Assembly (NCBI RefSeq): GCF_000526995.1
Contig: NZ_AZUI01000001.1
Span: forward strand, 4,134,001-4,198,000
DNA from: Lacrimispora indolis DSM 755
GTDB lineage: Bacteria; Bacillota; Clostridia; Lachnospirales; Lachnospiraceae
Length of the DNA stretch: 64,000 bases
Direction of reading: 5' to 3'
Of the stretch, positions 17,995-26,782 are shown piece after piece. How positions within the stretch are numbered: the first letter of the stretch is position 1; each line of letters begins with the position of its first letter. The notes below the pieces were generated by a model. The model ran no database searches, was not told the origin of the DNA, and saw nothing but the letters and a program-made list of their open reading frames with translations. A program made the translations under genes and the position numbers.

Positions 17995-18022
17995 TATTAT
18001 ATGAGTCATACGGAAAGTAGTT
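17995..18022 (-). promoter_or_regulatory. Possible sporulation (sigma-E/K) promoter
   Basis: Read on the minus strand, CATATAATA at 18003-17995 fits the sigma-K -10 consensus CATANNNTA, with an AC dinucleotide 16 nt upstream as a weak -35. It sits 33 nt upstream of the proline-rich gene's start codon. Such short motifs occur by chance. Confidence 0.35.
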
Positions 18023-18132
18023 GACATGAATCGGGCGAAAATTAGACTGTGTCAATCCTGGTGTGATCATGGACTGTTTTTTCTTAATCGATCATTTATG
18101 GATTGAGAGGGCGGTTTATTCTGTTCATTATC

Positions 18133-18807
18133 TTATTTTACGATTCCACCGTGGAAATAACACTCGTAAACCTGTAAATCTTTATAATATATTTCTTCGT
18201 ATCCCTGATACCATTTCAAATCCCCACACACCTTGCCGTTATAAACGTAATCGTTTTCCTGATATAAGGCCGGACCACGAAAGGGCTTTTCCCTGGGTAC
18301 GGCCAATAATGCTGCCTTTAGGAAATCACTGTTAAAATTACTGCTTGTTACACGCCCGGAATAGTTCATGGCATATATAGGAATGCTGTTTTTCCACACA
18401 GCCTCTTCACCGGAAAAACATTCGCCGCCGATATAGGTATCTAAATACAAAAGGCTGCCTTCTTCGTATTGTAAATCATGGGAATTGGGTCTGGAAGGCG
18501 GGCATTCTGTACCCTTTGCAGCATAAGTTTTGCGTTTTGCAATAACTAGGAAATCAATGAGTTCTTTGCTGTTGCTGGGTTCCTGAGCGACGATGGAAGT
18601 GATGCAGGAATCATTGTCTTTTACTAAATGGTCGATTGTAATTTTGAAAAATTCTGATATTCCTATGAGATTGGAGATATCAGGATATGCCTGACCGCTT
18701 TCCCATTTTGCGACCGCCTGACGGGATACGGATATTTTTTCAGCCAATTCTTCTTGTGTTAAACCTTTGCTTTTTCTAAGGACCTGTAACTTTTCCGGAA
18801 AAATCAT
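18133..18807 (-). CDS. XRE family regulator with C-terminal DUF5680 domain
   Basis: A 224-residue protein. The N-terminal Cro/CI helix-turn-helix covers residues 5-60 (GLTQEELAEKISVSRQAVAKWESGQAYPD). The C-terminal part (from about residue 80, FLVIAKRKTYAAKG to VYECYFHGG) matches DUF5680, a domain of about 125 residues found alone or fused to XRE domains. Motifs such as YLDTYIGGECFSGEEAVWKNSIPIYAMNYSG are visible. The ribosome site is GGAGGTG. Target genes and ligand are unknown. It lies alone on the minus strand. Confidence 0.87.
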   Translation of the reverse strand: MIFPEKLQVLRKSKGLTQEELAEKISVSRQAVAKWESGQAYPDISNLIGISEFFKITIDHLVKDNDSCITSIVAQEPSNSKELIDFLVIAKRKTYAAKGTECPPSRPNSHDLQYEEGSLLYLDTYIGGECFSGEEAVWKNSIPIYAMNYSGRVTSSNFNSDFLKAALLAVPREKPFRGPALYQENDYVYNGKVCGDLKWYQGYEEIYYKDLQVYECYFHGGIVK

Positions 18808-19033
18808 GGAAATTCACCTCCGTGTTTTTTACTATCTTAACATAGGGAACAGTTCTTTTGTATCACCTGCCAGTTGCCTTTTTGCTACTTTTGTTTGCAT
18901 TTGATATAAATGGCCTTTCTGAAAGCTCTTTGTGAAATTCCGTTTTGCAGACCAATCATCTCTGCTTTGAGTATAAAAGATATCAGCCTGATTTTGACCG
19001 TCAGCAGCTTTTATGTATGTGTTCTGTTTTCAT

Positions 19034-19564
19034 TTATGGGTTTGGTCTACGGTTTATTAATTCATAGGACGGATGATACAGTCCTGTAGGTGTATAATAG
19101 TTTTTTCCGATGTATTGAAATCCCAGCTTCTTCAGGAGCTTTTCCGATGCCATGTTCTGAGGGTGATGCCCTGCATAGAGCTTATCTGCCCTTAAAACAG
19201 CAAAACTGTAATCTATGACGGCTTTTGCTGCCTCGGAAGCATATCCCATCCCCCAGTATTTTTTTCTCAGATGGAAACCGATCTCATAAGAATGTGATTC
19301 AGATTTAAAAGGCCGGATACCACAGCAGCCGATCAGCTCATCTGCAGCAAGCTCAAAAACAGGCCAGTATTGTATATGAAATTCCTCATCATTATGAATC
19401 TCTGTTTCCAGACGGTTCCTTATATCCTGATTTGTAAATGTTCCGGCAGCACAAATAAACCGGGTGACTTCTTTTTCTCCCCATAATTGAACAGCCAGAT
19501 CCAGATCGGCGGCATTCCATTTTGAGAAGCCGGTCCTTTTTGTTTTCATAAAATATTCCCGCAT
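19034..19564 (-). CDS. GNAT family N-acetyltransferase (RimJ/RimL type)
   Basis: A 176-residue acetyl-CoA-dependent acyltransferase. The start at 19564 follows AACAGGAGG. The acetyl-CoA binding motif region is RKKYWGMGYASEAAKAVIDYSF near residues 104-125, with the later HPQNMASEKLLKKLGFQYIGKNYY typical of RimJ/RimL-like enzymes. The substrate is unknown; the family includes N-terminal protein and antibiotic acetyltransferases. It is the first of seven GNAT genes between 19.0 and 30.7 kb. Confidence 0.9.
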   Translation of the reverse strand: MREYFMKTKRTGFSKWNAADLDLAVQLWGEKEVTRFICAAGTFTNQDIRNRLETEIHNDEEFHIQYWPVFELAADELIGCCGIRPFKSESHSYEIGFHLRKKYWGMGYASEAAKAVIDYSFAVLRADKLYAGHHPQNMASEKLLKKLGFQYIGKNYYTPTGLYHPSYELINRRPNP

Positions 19565-19800
19565 TTTTTGCCTCCTGTTCTATAAATAAATTTCATTATA
19601 CAATACATCATATTTCTTTAGTGTTCCTGTATTTTTAATACTGATAAATTAACGAGACTATTACGTAAAAAATCTTTTTCATAAATACTCACACTTTAAT
19701 TAAGATTACAGTATATTATTGTATATAATGCCGGTAAAGATTTCTATAAATATTACTGATTTCTTATAACATTCAATTCCTGGCTAAAGGAGGTTTTAAT

Positions 19801-20304
19801 ATGAGTGAAACATGTGAATGTGAATGCTGCTGTGATGATTGCTGCAGTGAGAAGAAACATGAAAGACTAACCGGAACCGTGTTAAAATGTGGAAGTCCCG
19901 GATTTGTTGCATTTGATGATACTACCGTAGCAGGTACAACACGGACTCTTACTGCATTACAGATTAATACTTCGGAATTTGAGAATCCCTGTATCCAGCT
20001 TTCAGTTACTGCTAATATTTATATAGGTGCATTAGGTGGCTATAATTTTCAAATTTTCAGGCTGTGTTCAGACCAGGCGGCTGCTACTCCGGTCAGTGGA
20101 ATTTATGGTTATTCCAGGCTGGTTGCCACAACGGAAACTGATTCCTTTAATTTTACTGTATGTGATTGTGACTGTGACTCCTGCATGGAGGGCTGCTGCA
20201 CTTATTTTGTCGTGGTAACTGTTGCTGTTCCCATTGTACTTGAATCATATATCAGTAATGTAACACTCAGTGCCATTGTTAGCGAAAATGGCTGCGACTG
20301 CTAA
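19801..20304 (+). CDS. DUF4489-type cysteine-rich protein
   Basis: A 167-residue protein with an AAAGGAGG ribosome site. The N-terminus is a run of acidic and cysteine residues (CECECCCDDCCSEKKH), a second cluster is CDCDCDSCMEGCC and the last residues are NGCDC, 17 cysteines in all. Between them is a beta-rich body with NTSEFENPCIQLSVTANIY, as in DUF4489 proteins of clostridia. The composition suggests a metal-binding or disulfide-crosslinked structural protein, perhaps of the spore surface; this is inference. It stands alone. Confidence 0.7.
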   Translation: MSETCECECCCDDCCSEKKHERLTGTVLKCGSPGFVAFDDTTVAGTTRTLTALQINTSEFENPCIQLSVTANIYIGALGGYNFQIFRLCSDQAAATPVSGIYGYSRLVATTETDSFNFTVCDCDCDSCMEGCCTYFVVVTVAVPIVLESYISNVTLSAIVSENGCDC

Positions 20305-20649
20305 ACTCAGCAGGGATAAAACAATATTTTCAAATCTAACTCAGATTATATAAGTCGGATTTACAGATACCTGTTATATGATGGGGTATCCTTCATGATA
20401 AGGCATTTATAGTAACGGCAAAGTTTTTCTGCTGCGTTTCCACTGGGACCGGCAGCAGACTTTTGTCAATAATCCTCAAGGGAAACAAAAATTGGACTAG
20501 GCCAGCCTGTTCGGTTTTATAATTATGTCATTTTCACTATGATATGATTTTTACATTTTCTATAGCCACTTTCTACATTTAGGTTTTCTCTTCTCAATTT
20601 CATTTTTACGTACATGTAAAGTGAAACTCATTACATTATCCTTTTTTTT
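20305..20649. other. Intergenic region with one terminator-like hairpin
   Basis: CTGCTGC (20429-20435) pairs with GCAGCAG (20452-20458), followed by ACTTTTG, and could end the DUF4489 transcript. Otherwise this AT-rich 345-bp stretch shows no supported gene. Confidence 0.4.
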
Positions 20650-20976
20650 ATGGAAAATACAGGTATAACGACAATCAAAATCAGAAATTCATTAGGGTAC
20701 AGTGGATTAAAAGTTTCTGTCGATTATAATGGTGAAAAAAGGTTTATTACTGATTCCATTCCACACTCTGAACATTATAAACTAAAATTTCTCAAGGAAA
20801 CACAATCCAAAATCGAAGTTTACTTATATAAGGACAAACTTTACTATGATGTCAATAATATAAATACACCTTCAAGAACGTTAAAGTCTTTTCTTTTTAT
20901 ATGGTTTCCTCTGGCTACATTTTTTCTGACTTTTATGAGTATAGTATATTTTATTATACCTGAAAAAATGAATTAA
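20650..20976 (+). CDS. Hypothetical small membrane-anchored protein
   Basis: A 108-residue open frame. Residues 1-75 are polar and beta-rich (ITTIKIRNSLGYSGLKVSVDYNGEKRFI), and one strong membrane segment lies near the C-terminus (FLFIWFPLATFFLTFMSIVYFII). The sequence before the ATG is a run of eight T with no ribosome site, so the start is doubtful and the frame could be a 5'-truncated remnant. No family recognised. A 14-bp hairpin follows. Confidence 0.45.
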   Translation: MENTGITTIKIRNSLGYSGLKVSVDYNGEKRFITDSIPHSEHYKLKFLKETQSKIEVYLYKDKLYYDVNNINTPSRTLKSFLFIWFPLATFFLTFMSIVYFIIPEKMN

Positions 20977-20994
20977 ATTAAATACAAGATCATA

Positions 20995-21034
20995 CCATAT
21001 AAGAGCAGAGGACTATTTCCCTGCTCTTATATGG
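20995..21034. terminator. Perfect 14-bp hairpin between convergent genes
   Basis: CCATATAAGAGCAG (20995-21008) pairs perfectly with CTGCTCTTATATGG (21021-21034). The flanks are AT-rich but without a clean T-run. It lies between a plus-strand and a minus-strand gene end. Confidence 0.6.
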
Positions 21035-21048
21035 TTCGATTTAAACTT

Positions 21049-21525
21049 TTATTTATTTAGTTCTTTTTGGTAATAGACAATTGTCATATATTCCGTAATT
21101 TTTTCCTCATTTCCGGTAAGTTTATAACCCATAGATTCATATAAATGGCATAGTTTATTCTCTTGTTTAATTGTATCTAACTTCCAAATTTTCACTTCCG
21201 GATATAAGCATTCTACTTGTCTCAATATTTGCTTAGCATAGCCATTCCCCTGATTTTCCGGAAGAATAAACATAGGTGCAATTCGGCATTCTTTAGCTGA
21301 AAGCTTTACAACTCTAATGGCTCCTATGTTTTTATCTTTAAGTACTATAAAATAATAATCAGTATGCTCTTGTTTGATTTTTTTCGCTATAGACTCAACA
21401 GATTCGGTACCAGGACTTGTTTCATAGTCTTTATATTTCTCAAGAAGATCACTAAATGATACAATTTGCATAGCATGAATTTCTTTATACTCATTAATAT
21501 TGGCTTTTTTCAAGAATACATTCAT
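21049..21525 (-). CDS. GNAT family N-acetyltransferase
   Basis: A 158-residue acetyltransferase. Of two close ATGs (21531 and 21525) the second has correct spacing from GAGGAG. The acetyl-CoA loop is MFILPENQGNGYAKQILRQVE near residues 95-115, and the C-terminal LCHLYESMGYKLTGNEEKITEYMTIVYYQK is typical. The substrate is unknown. It is encoded alone on the minus strand in the acetyltransferase-rich stretch. Confidence 0.88.
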   Translation of the reverse strand: MNVFLKKANINEYKEIHAMQIVSFSDLLEKYKDYETSPGTESVESIAKKIKQEHTDYYFIVLKDKNIGAIRVVKLSAKECRIAPMFILPENQGNGYAKQILRQVECLYPEVKIWKLDTIKQENKLCHLYESMGYKLTGNEEKITEYMTIVYYQKELNK

Positions 21526-21750
21526 AAACATATCTCCTCATAAGTTTTTAGACTGCAAATTTTCTTTACATATTCAAATTATTAATCTGAAATCTATAAT
21601 TTTTCCCATAACTCTTTTACTGACTTTATTCCGGTAGGCATATATCTCAGTCTATCATGGTTTATCAAGGTTCCATTCTTCTTTTTTATATCAATTTGCA
21701 GTGATAATAATGTCATAAAAAGCTCAGCTTCTATCAATAAATTATTTCAT

Positions 21751-21790
21751 AAAAAAACTACTAACTTAAGTATTAACAGCCAGTAGTTTT
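21751..21790 (-). terminator. Terminator of the minus-strand GNAT gene at 21834
   Basis: On the minus strand AAAACTACT (21790-21782) pairs with AGTAGTTTT (21762-21754), continuing into a T7 run. It ends the gene at 21834-22577. The remaining bases from 21532 to 21833 show no gene. Confidence 0.7.
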
Positions 21791-21833
21791 CTTTGTATAT
21801 TCATTTTGTTGATCATGAGTGATACTTGTAATT

Positions 21834-22577
21834 TTACCTGTCTGCCAGCTCGTATGTTACATATGGACTGTCAAGGTGATATCCGAGTTTTTCTGCTAAA
21901 GCGACAGAGCGTAAATCATGAGCATCCCAACTTGGATAGATATTACTCTTTAAACACTCTAAAATCAGTTTTGCCCCACATACAGTTGCAAGACCCTTAC
22001 ACCTATATTCGGGTTTTGTATCTATTTCAATTTCAATACCACCATCGTATACTGCATAAGGAGAAGCGCCTGCCACAAGTTTCCCATTATGTAAAATTGC
22101 CGCACCGATTGCTCTGTTATGATAATCCGCATAATCTTTAAACTGCGAACATAAATCAACAGACCACGCTTCATTTTGTGCCATTTCAAAAATTTCCTGA
22201 TCAAATAATCTTAGTTCAAAACGAGAATCAAGTGTTTCTATATAAGTATTCAGTTTTTCAGCATCAAATATATCCGGCTCTTTTTTTATTGCATATCGAA
22301 AAATCTTACTTACCCTATTACCATAAAAATCTTCTATCAACATCTCCCAGGATTGGTCTTTAGGTATCAGTAGCTTTTCACCACCGACAGCAGTCAATAA
22401 CGCACTATTGGGAATGCCGGCAAAAAAGCAAAAATCCCCAATATCAATAACAGCAGAGGAGGGATTTTCATCGTTATCCAAAAACATATTCCCCATATGA
22501 CCTTGCAAACAGGACCATATTAACGCTTCTTCCCAACCATCGAACAGAGCTGCCGCTTTGCTTTTATTTATACTCAT
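21834..22577 (-). CDS. GNAT acetyltransferase family protein (PF12746 type)
   Basis: A 247-residue protein; the start at 22577 (MSINKSKAAALFDGWEEALIWSCLQG) follows GGGAGAA. The N-terminal half is the substrate-side domain of the GNAT_acetyltran family (DWSWEML-like KDQSWEMLIEDFYGNRVSKIFRYAI). The C-terminal half is the acetyl-CoA fold with GIEIEIDTKPEYRCKGLATVCGAKLILECL and YPSWDAHDLRSVALAEKLGY. Relatives in Firmicutes are uncharacterised. One copy of the dispersed repeat lies 66 bp upstream of its start. Confidence 0.87.
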   Translation of the reverse strand: MSINKSKAAALFDGWEEALIWSCLQGHMGNMFLDNDENPSSAVIDIGDFCFFAGIPNSALLTAVGGEKLLIPKDQSWEMLIEDFYGNRVSKIFRYAIKKEPDIFDAEKLNTYIETLDSRFELRLFDQEIFEMAQNEAWSVDLCSQFKDYADYHNRAIGAAILHNGKLVAGASPYAVYDGGIEIEIDTKPEYRCKGLATVCGAKLILECLKSNIYPSWDAHDLRSVALAEKLGYHLDSPYVTYELADR

Positions 22578-22642
22578 CACCATTCTCCCGTCTTTAAAAC
22601 TCAAGATTAAATAAACACATGAGTAGAATACCATCAAATTTA

Positions 22643-22677
22643 CTAACTATCAATATGAAGTTTGCAGTGTACAACAA
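22643..22677 (-). repeat. Dispersed repeat, copy 1
   Basis: CTAACTATCAATATGAAGTT followed by TGCAGTGTACAA. It matches copies near 24155 and 30758, always upstream of a minus-strand gene. On the minus strand it reads TTGTACACTGCAAACTTCAT, which resembles the TTGAAAACT segment of Firmicute rRNA spacers. Confidence 0.6.
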
Positions 22678-22697
22678 TTCGTTTAGATCCCGATTTA

Positions 22698-23174
22698 TCA
22701 AGCATGTTCTGCCTGCAATCTGCGAATAGGAAAAAACATATAAAGTTTACCTGTTTCAGGGCAGCTAAAATCATTTACTGCACCTGCAAGAAAGAGATTG
22801 TTTTCTCCTAAATATTTAATAACGCCAGAAAAAGTATCGTTATCTTCATTCTCAACATAAATATATTCGTATCCAGGAACCACCCATTTAGTCCATCCAT
22901 ACGGTGCTTCGGCACCATCTAAGCACTCAACTCCGGCAAGATATAATCCTTGCGAAAAGTTATCCCATGGGTTAAACGAGCGAGAAAAGTCCGACATGGC
23001 ACCCCAAATTCCTAAAAGATTCCCTTTGTCATCTTTTTTCGCTAAATGCGCTATTTCATTGAAATGTGAATTGGCATCCTCCCAAAGCTTTTGAATAAAT
23101 CCCTTTCCGTCAGTGGTAGCGCCTTCTTTTCCAATCACTATAAACGATTCTTTTATGCATTTTTCAATCTTCAT
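22698..23174 (-). CDS. GyrI-like/AraC effector-binding domain protein
   Basis: A 158-residue stand-alone small-molecule binding domain. The start at 23174 follows AAGGGGCG. The GyrI-like fold is recognised from the N-terminal strand pair (IKESFIVIGKEGATTDGKGFIQKLWEDAN), the central LLGIWGAMSDFSRSFNPWDNFSQGLYLAGVEC and the WTKWVVPGYEYIYVE strand. Such proteins bind hydrophobic or cationic compounds or lipids; the physiological ligand is not known. There is no DNA-binding domain, so it is not a regulator by itself. Confidence 0.82.
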   Translation of the reverse strand: MKIEKCIKESFIVIGKEGATTDGKGFIQKLWEDANSHFNEIAHLAKKDDKGNLLGIWGAMSDFSRSFNPWDNFSQGLYLAGVECLDGAEAPYGWTKWVVPGYEYIYVENEDNDTFSGVIKYLGENNLFLAGAVNDFSCPETGKLYMFFPIRRLQAEHA

Positions 23175-23299
23175 TAAAATCGCCCCTTCAAATTATTGTT
23201 CTATTTATAGAATACTGTGTTTTTTCTAACTATAAGCATTAATCCTTCAGACTGCATGGATGTAACCACGGGTTGAAAGTAAATTATGGATTCGATAGT

Positions 23300-24064
23300 T
23301 CATTCAGAAGAATTTTTATGAAAAATCGCATATACTCCATTTATTTGTGCGGGGTAACTCTCTGCGATAATCCCATCATAATAAACAATTATTTCATCTC
23401 CTATATCAAGATCCCGTCCGCTTACACTGATATTTGCCATTTTGACATTAAGTGAAACAAAAATTTTATCGCTGCTTTTAATTATAGGATCGTTCTCATT
23501 AACATGAACTAAAATGGAAGTATCGTCATTTATTTCAATTACTGTACCACTAAACTTAGGCTTATGCTGAATTACATCGTTCCTTGTGAGCGGTTTTGTC
23601 ATATAAGCAAAAATGGATCCTAAAACGATAAATATACCTGCAAGCAAACCTATATACAGCACTACGTTTTTTGACTTGGCAGCACCTATTAAATAATTAT
23701 CTTTTAATCTTTTTACAAAATCATAAATGATTCCAATACCAATAAAAACACAATAACTAACAAGCCAAACTACCCATAATTCATGTATTGCTCCATTTCC
23801 ATGTACAATACCATCTGTCTCCAAACGCACGCCTATAAAAAAGGCAATTACGTAACCGAAAGTAGCTGTGATTGTCAGTGCTTTTAGATTGAAGATATAA
23901 GAAACCAAAAGTGCTGCAATACCGAGAGCTCCTACAATTATCGGGGCATCTGACTTTCCATGTAAGGCAGCTAACTGAGTGTAATGACATAGTACAAATG
24001 AAATACTAAACAATATTATTGAGCCTATAATTTGAAAGGCTCTTTTATTAATGATCTTTTTCAT
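23300..24064 (-). CDS. Membrane protein with C-terminal DUF3221-like domain
   Basis: A 254-residue protein with AGGAGAT before its ATG. Five membrane helices are visible (IIGSIILFSISFVLCHY, IIVGALGIAALLVSYIF, ITATFGYVIAFFIG, LWVVWLVSYCVFIGIGIIY, VVLYIGLLAGIFIVLGSIFAY). The last 80 residues are soluble and beta-rich, ending in DLDIGDEIIVYYDGIIAES and YPAQINGVYAIF, which resembles the DUF3221/YobA-like OB-type domain. Function unknown. Repeat copy 2 lies about 90 bp upstream. Confidence 0.7.
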   Translation of the reverse strand: MKKIINKRAFQIIGSIILFSISFVLCHYTQLAALHGKSDAPIIVGALGIAALLVSYIFNLKALTITATFGYVIAFFIGVRLETDGIVHGNGAIHELWVVWLVSYCVFIGIGIIYDFVKRLKDNYLIGAAKSKNVVLYIGLLAGIFIVLGSIFAYMTKPLTRNDVIQHKPKFSGTVIEINDDTSILVHVNENDPIIKSSDKIFVSLNVKMANISVSGRDLDIGDEIIVYYDGIIAESYPAQINGVYAIFHKNSSE

Positions 24065-24154
24065 TTTTGCATATCTCCTAACTATTATATAATGGGCAGT
24101 TCAAAACTGCCAAACAAGTTCTGATTTAATAAAATAAAGATAAAACAATGACTG

Positions 24155-24187
24155 CTAACTATCAATATAAAGTTTTCAAAGTACAAT
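24155..24187 (-). repeat. Dispersed repeat, copy 2
   Basis: CTAACTATCAATATAAAGTT followed by TTCAAAGTACAA. It differs from copy 1 at about four positions in 32. On the minus strand it reads TTGTACTTTGAAAACTTTAT. It lies between the divergent DUF3221-like membrane gene and the TspO gene. Confidence 0.6.
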
Positions 24188-24276
24188 AAGTTAACTAAAT
24201 TGTAATTCGATTTATAATCCGCATATCTTTAAATGTGAATTCATATATTGTTATAAATATTCTTGGGGTGGATGAT

Positions 24277-24741
24277 ATGAAGCCTCTTAATAAAAGTACT
24301 CTAATAATTTCTATTCTTATTCCCTTAGCTGTCGGGTCTTTATCCGCTTTTTTTAGTGGAAATATGTCAATGTACGCTTCGCTAAACAAACCGGCCTTTA
24401 GCCCTCCAACATATATTTTTCCTATTGTATGGACATTTCTGTATATTTTAATGGGAATATCATCATACATAATTTTTGTGTCCGGAGATGCGAATTCAAC
24501 CAAAGCCTTAAAAATTTATGGACTTCAACTATTCTTCAATTTTTGTTGGAGTATTATTTTCTTTGGATTTTCTCAATATTTACTTGCCTTTTTATGGTTA
24601 ATTATATTAATCATATTAATAATTATAATGATCCAATTGTTTTATAAAATTAATCCTATTGCAGCATACTTGCAAATTCCATATCTTTTATGGTGCATAG
24701 TGGCTGCTTATCTGAATTTTAAAATTTATATGATGAATTGA
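24277..24741 (+). CDS. TspO/MBR family protein
   Basis: A 154-residue five-helix membrane protein of the TspO (peripheral benzodiazepine receptor) family, which binds porphyrins and related tetrapyrroles. The start at 24277 (MKPLNKSTL) follows GGGGTGGATG. Signature residues are LNKPAFSPPTYIFPIVWTFLYILMG near residues 36-60, where TspO proteins have P-P-W-F/W-P-WT, and FNFCWSIIFFGF. Its cellular role in anaerobes is not established. It stands alone and ends at a strong hairpin. Confidence 0.93.
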   Translation: MKPLNKSTLIISILIPLAVGSLSAFFSGNMSMYASLNKPAFSPPTYIFPIVWTFLYILMGISSYIIFVSGDANSTKALKIYGLQLFFNFCWSIIFFGFSQYLLAFLWLIILIILIIIMIQLFYKINPIAAYLQIPYLLWCIVAAYLNFKIYMMN

Positions 24742-24752
24742 ATCTTAATTAT

Positions 24753-24779
24753 TTGGCCGGAGCTGGGAGCTTCGGCCAA
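24753..24779 (+). terminator. Terminator-like hairpin after tspO
   Basis: TTGGCCGGAGCT (24753-24764), loop GGG, AGCTTCGGCCAA (24768-24779). It is a 12-bp stem with one mismatched pair, with only TATCAGTTTT after it. Confidence 0.6.
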
Positions 24780-24872
24780 TATCAGTTTTCCGGTTTTATT
24801 ACAATAAGAAAACCGCTGGCTTAATTCTGATAGTTTGCAGCTCTTTTGTATTCAATTTGCTTAAGAGCGTAT

Positions 24873-25421
24873 TTATTTATAATTTTCAAATCTTGTACCT
24901 CGTTCCTCCCATTCCATTTTTGAAAGGCGATATTCATAAGAAGAAAATGTTCTTTCGAGTTCTTTAGAATGATAAGTTCCTTCCTGTTGGAACGCAAAAC
25001 CACATTTTTCAATCATGCCCCTTGAAGCTGAGTTTTCTTGAAAGCAACATGCCCAAACATATGAGACATCATTATTAAACAGATAATCCAAAACTGCAAA
25101 TATGGCTTCTGACATAATACCTTGCCGATGATAAGTACGATTTAACGCACAGCCAAGTTCTCTGGTATCTTTACGTCCCTCCTCTGAATCCTCATCAATG
25201 GAGATGTGTCCAATTACTTTTCCGCTCTCATACCAAACTATTGCAAGTTTCCTTCCTTGTAGTATCCAGTCTGAAAGGATTTTCTTAGTTTGTACTATTG
25301 ATTTATGAATAGACCAGCCTGCCATTTCCCCCACTCCTTCCTGGCTGCAATATTCAAATACATCGTCAATATCCTGTTCTGTAAATGGACGCAATTGTAA
25401 ACGGGAGGTCACTATGTTCAT
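24873..25421 (-). CDS. GNAT family N-acetyltransferase (RimJ/RimL type)
   Basis: A 182-residue acetyltransferase with AAAGGAGC before its ATG. It opens with the RimJ/RimL signature TSRLQLRPFTEQDIDDVFEY. The acetyl-CoA loop is ELGCALNRTYHRQGIMSEAIFAVLDYLF near residues 90-115, followed by ENSASRGMIEKCGFAFQQEGTY. This subgroup acetylates ribosomal protein N-termini or small molecules. No neighbour indicates its substrate. Confidence 0.9.
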   Translation of the reverse strand: MNIVTSRLQLRPFTEQDIDDVFEYCSQEGVGEMAGWSIHKSIVQTKKILSDWILQGRKLAIVWYESGKVIGHISIDEDSEEGRKDTRELGCALNRTYHRQGIMSEAIFAVLDYLFNNDVSYVWACCFQENSASRGMIEKCGFAFQQEGTYHSKELERTFSSYEYRLSKMEWEERGTRFENYK

Positions 25422-25556
25422 ATCTTTTGCTCCTTTAATAATGAGTTATACTAATACAATATTTTTTTTATTACCAACTATATGCTGATACCCGATAACT
25501 TTCTTCACAGGTTTTTTATAGTAGCTTTTCTTAATATCCGTAATCCAAGGAAAAAC

Positions 25557-26210
25557 TCATTTATATGCTTTCAGTATGTTGGTACCTTGCCATTTATTCA
25601 AAAGTTCAACTTTTGAAAATCCTCCGGAGAGCAGGGCTTCTGTTTCATGTGCTCTTGTAAGCGGCGTATCATAGTGATAGAATTCACCGTCACATATTCC
25701 CAATTCATTTTTCAGGCGGGAGAGTGCTATAAAGTTCTTTTTTTCTTCATCATCGTTTTCTGCTATATAGTCCGTTAAAATAAAATATCCTCCTTTTTTT
25801 AAAGAACCATGTAATTTTTTATAAAGGAGAATTTTATGTTCCAGACTGAAATGATGTAACGATTCCACAGAAACGGCAGCATCGTATATATTTTCTCCAA
25901 AGGGGACCTCAAAATATGAACCATTGATAAGCGTAAGCTGTTTGCCTGGAAATTTGGCCTGCAGTGCTTTCAACATGCCGCTTGCCAAATCAATCCCTGT
26001 TATTATAGCAAGAGGATTGACTTTGAAATATTCATTCAATTCCAGCCCTGTTCCACAGCCTAAATCAAGTACTTTACATCCAGCGGTCATAGGTAGCTGC
26101 GATGCTGTAAAGGGATAAAATATTTTTGCTGAATCAATAAAATTAAGCTGGTGGTTCTCATAGTCGTCCAAACGGCTATCAAAAAAGGCTCCCATTTTTT
26201 CGAGTTTCAT
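25557..26210 (-). CDS. Class I SAM-dependent methyltransferase
   Basis: A 217-residue methyltransferase with AGGAGG upstream. Motif I is KVLDLGCGTGLELNEYF near residues 44-60, followed by IITGIDLASGMLKALQAKFPGK for motif II and YDAAVSVESLHHFSLEHKILLY for motif IV with the HHF signature. The acceptor is unknown; the type resembles UbiE- and Tam-like small-molecule methyltransferases. It stands alone on the minus strand. Confidence 0.92.
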   Translation of the reverse strand: MKLEKMGAFFDSRLDDYENHQLNFIDSAKIFYPFTASQLPMTAGCKVLDLGCGTGLELNEYFKVNPLAIITGIDLASGMLKALQAKFPGKQLTLINGSYFEVPFGENIYDAAVSVESLHHFSLEHKILLYKKLHGSLKKGGYFILTDYIAENDDEEKKNFIALSRLKNELGICDGEFYHYDTPLTRAHETEALLSGGFSKVELLNKWQGTNILKAYK

Positions 26211-26782
26211 TACAGATTCCTCCTTATAACCAGATATAAATAATTCTCATAAATACGCTGTCATCTAACTTATTACAATTAATACTAGTGTTCAAGTAAC
26301 CCTAAATCATAATCGGTTGTGAATCATATAACGTGTTACCGTACCAGAACAGGTATTGTCATATACATATGCTTCCAGCTGTACAAAGCACGCATATTCC
26401 CCGCATCAAATATTTAGTTCTCAATATATCATTATCTTTTACAAACTCATCACGAATCCCTCAAGCTTTTGGCATGATCACCGCGATTTTACCGGTTACA
26501 CACTTTTTATGGCAAATCACTTTTATTTCAGACTTATTTCAGGATGTGATGGTATACTATGACAGTAGAGACAAAGTCTTTATAACCTTTCACTTAGCCG
26601 ACATGGTTCTCCAGCCTTGTCGGCTACTATCTTTTTTACGGCAAATACTCTGGAAAAATCTAATTTCCGCTTAAGCGTATATTTTTTATCCATCCGCTCC
26701 TAAAACAATTCTTTGATCACTCCTTGATACCATATTTAGTAAGTGATATAATTTCTTTATTATGAAATAGGAGGTAATACTT
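26211..26782. other. Long intergenic region, probably decayed sequence
   Basis: The 570-bp stretch has overlapping open frames on the plus strand (26333-26674 and 26356-26562) without ribosome sites or recognisable protein character. A terminator-like hairpin, AGCCGACA (26596-26603) with TGTCGGCT (26618-26625) and then ACTATCTTTTTT, suggests that a gene once ended here. A promoter for the next gene begins at 26724. Confidence 0.35.
26724..26752 (+). promoter_or_regulatory. Sigma-A promoter of the small GNAT gene
   Basis: TTGATA (26724-26729), a 17-bp spacer and a consensus TATAAT (26747-26752) lie 30 bp upstream of the start codon at 26783. Confidence 0.75.

Noticed and set aside
26333..26674. 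113-codon ORF in the long intergenic region
   Set aside because: No ribosome site, unusual composition and no family resemblance; treated as part of decayed intergenic DNA.
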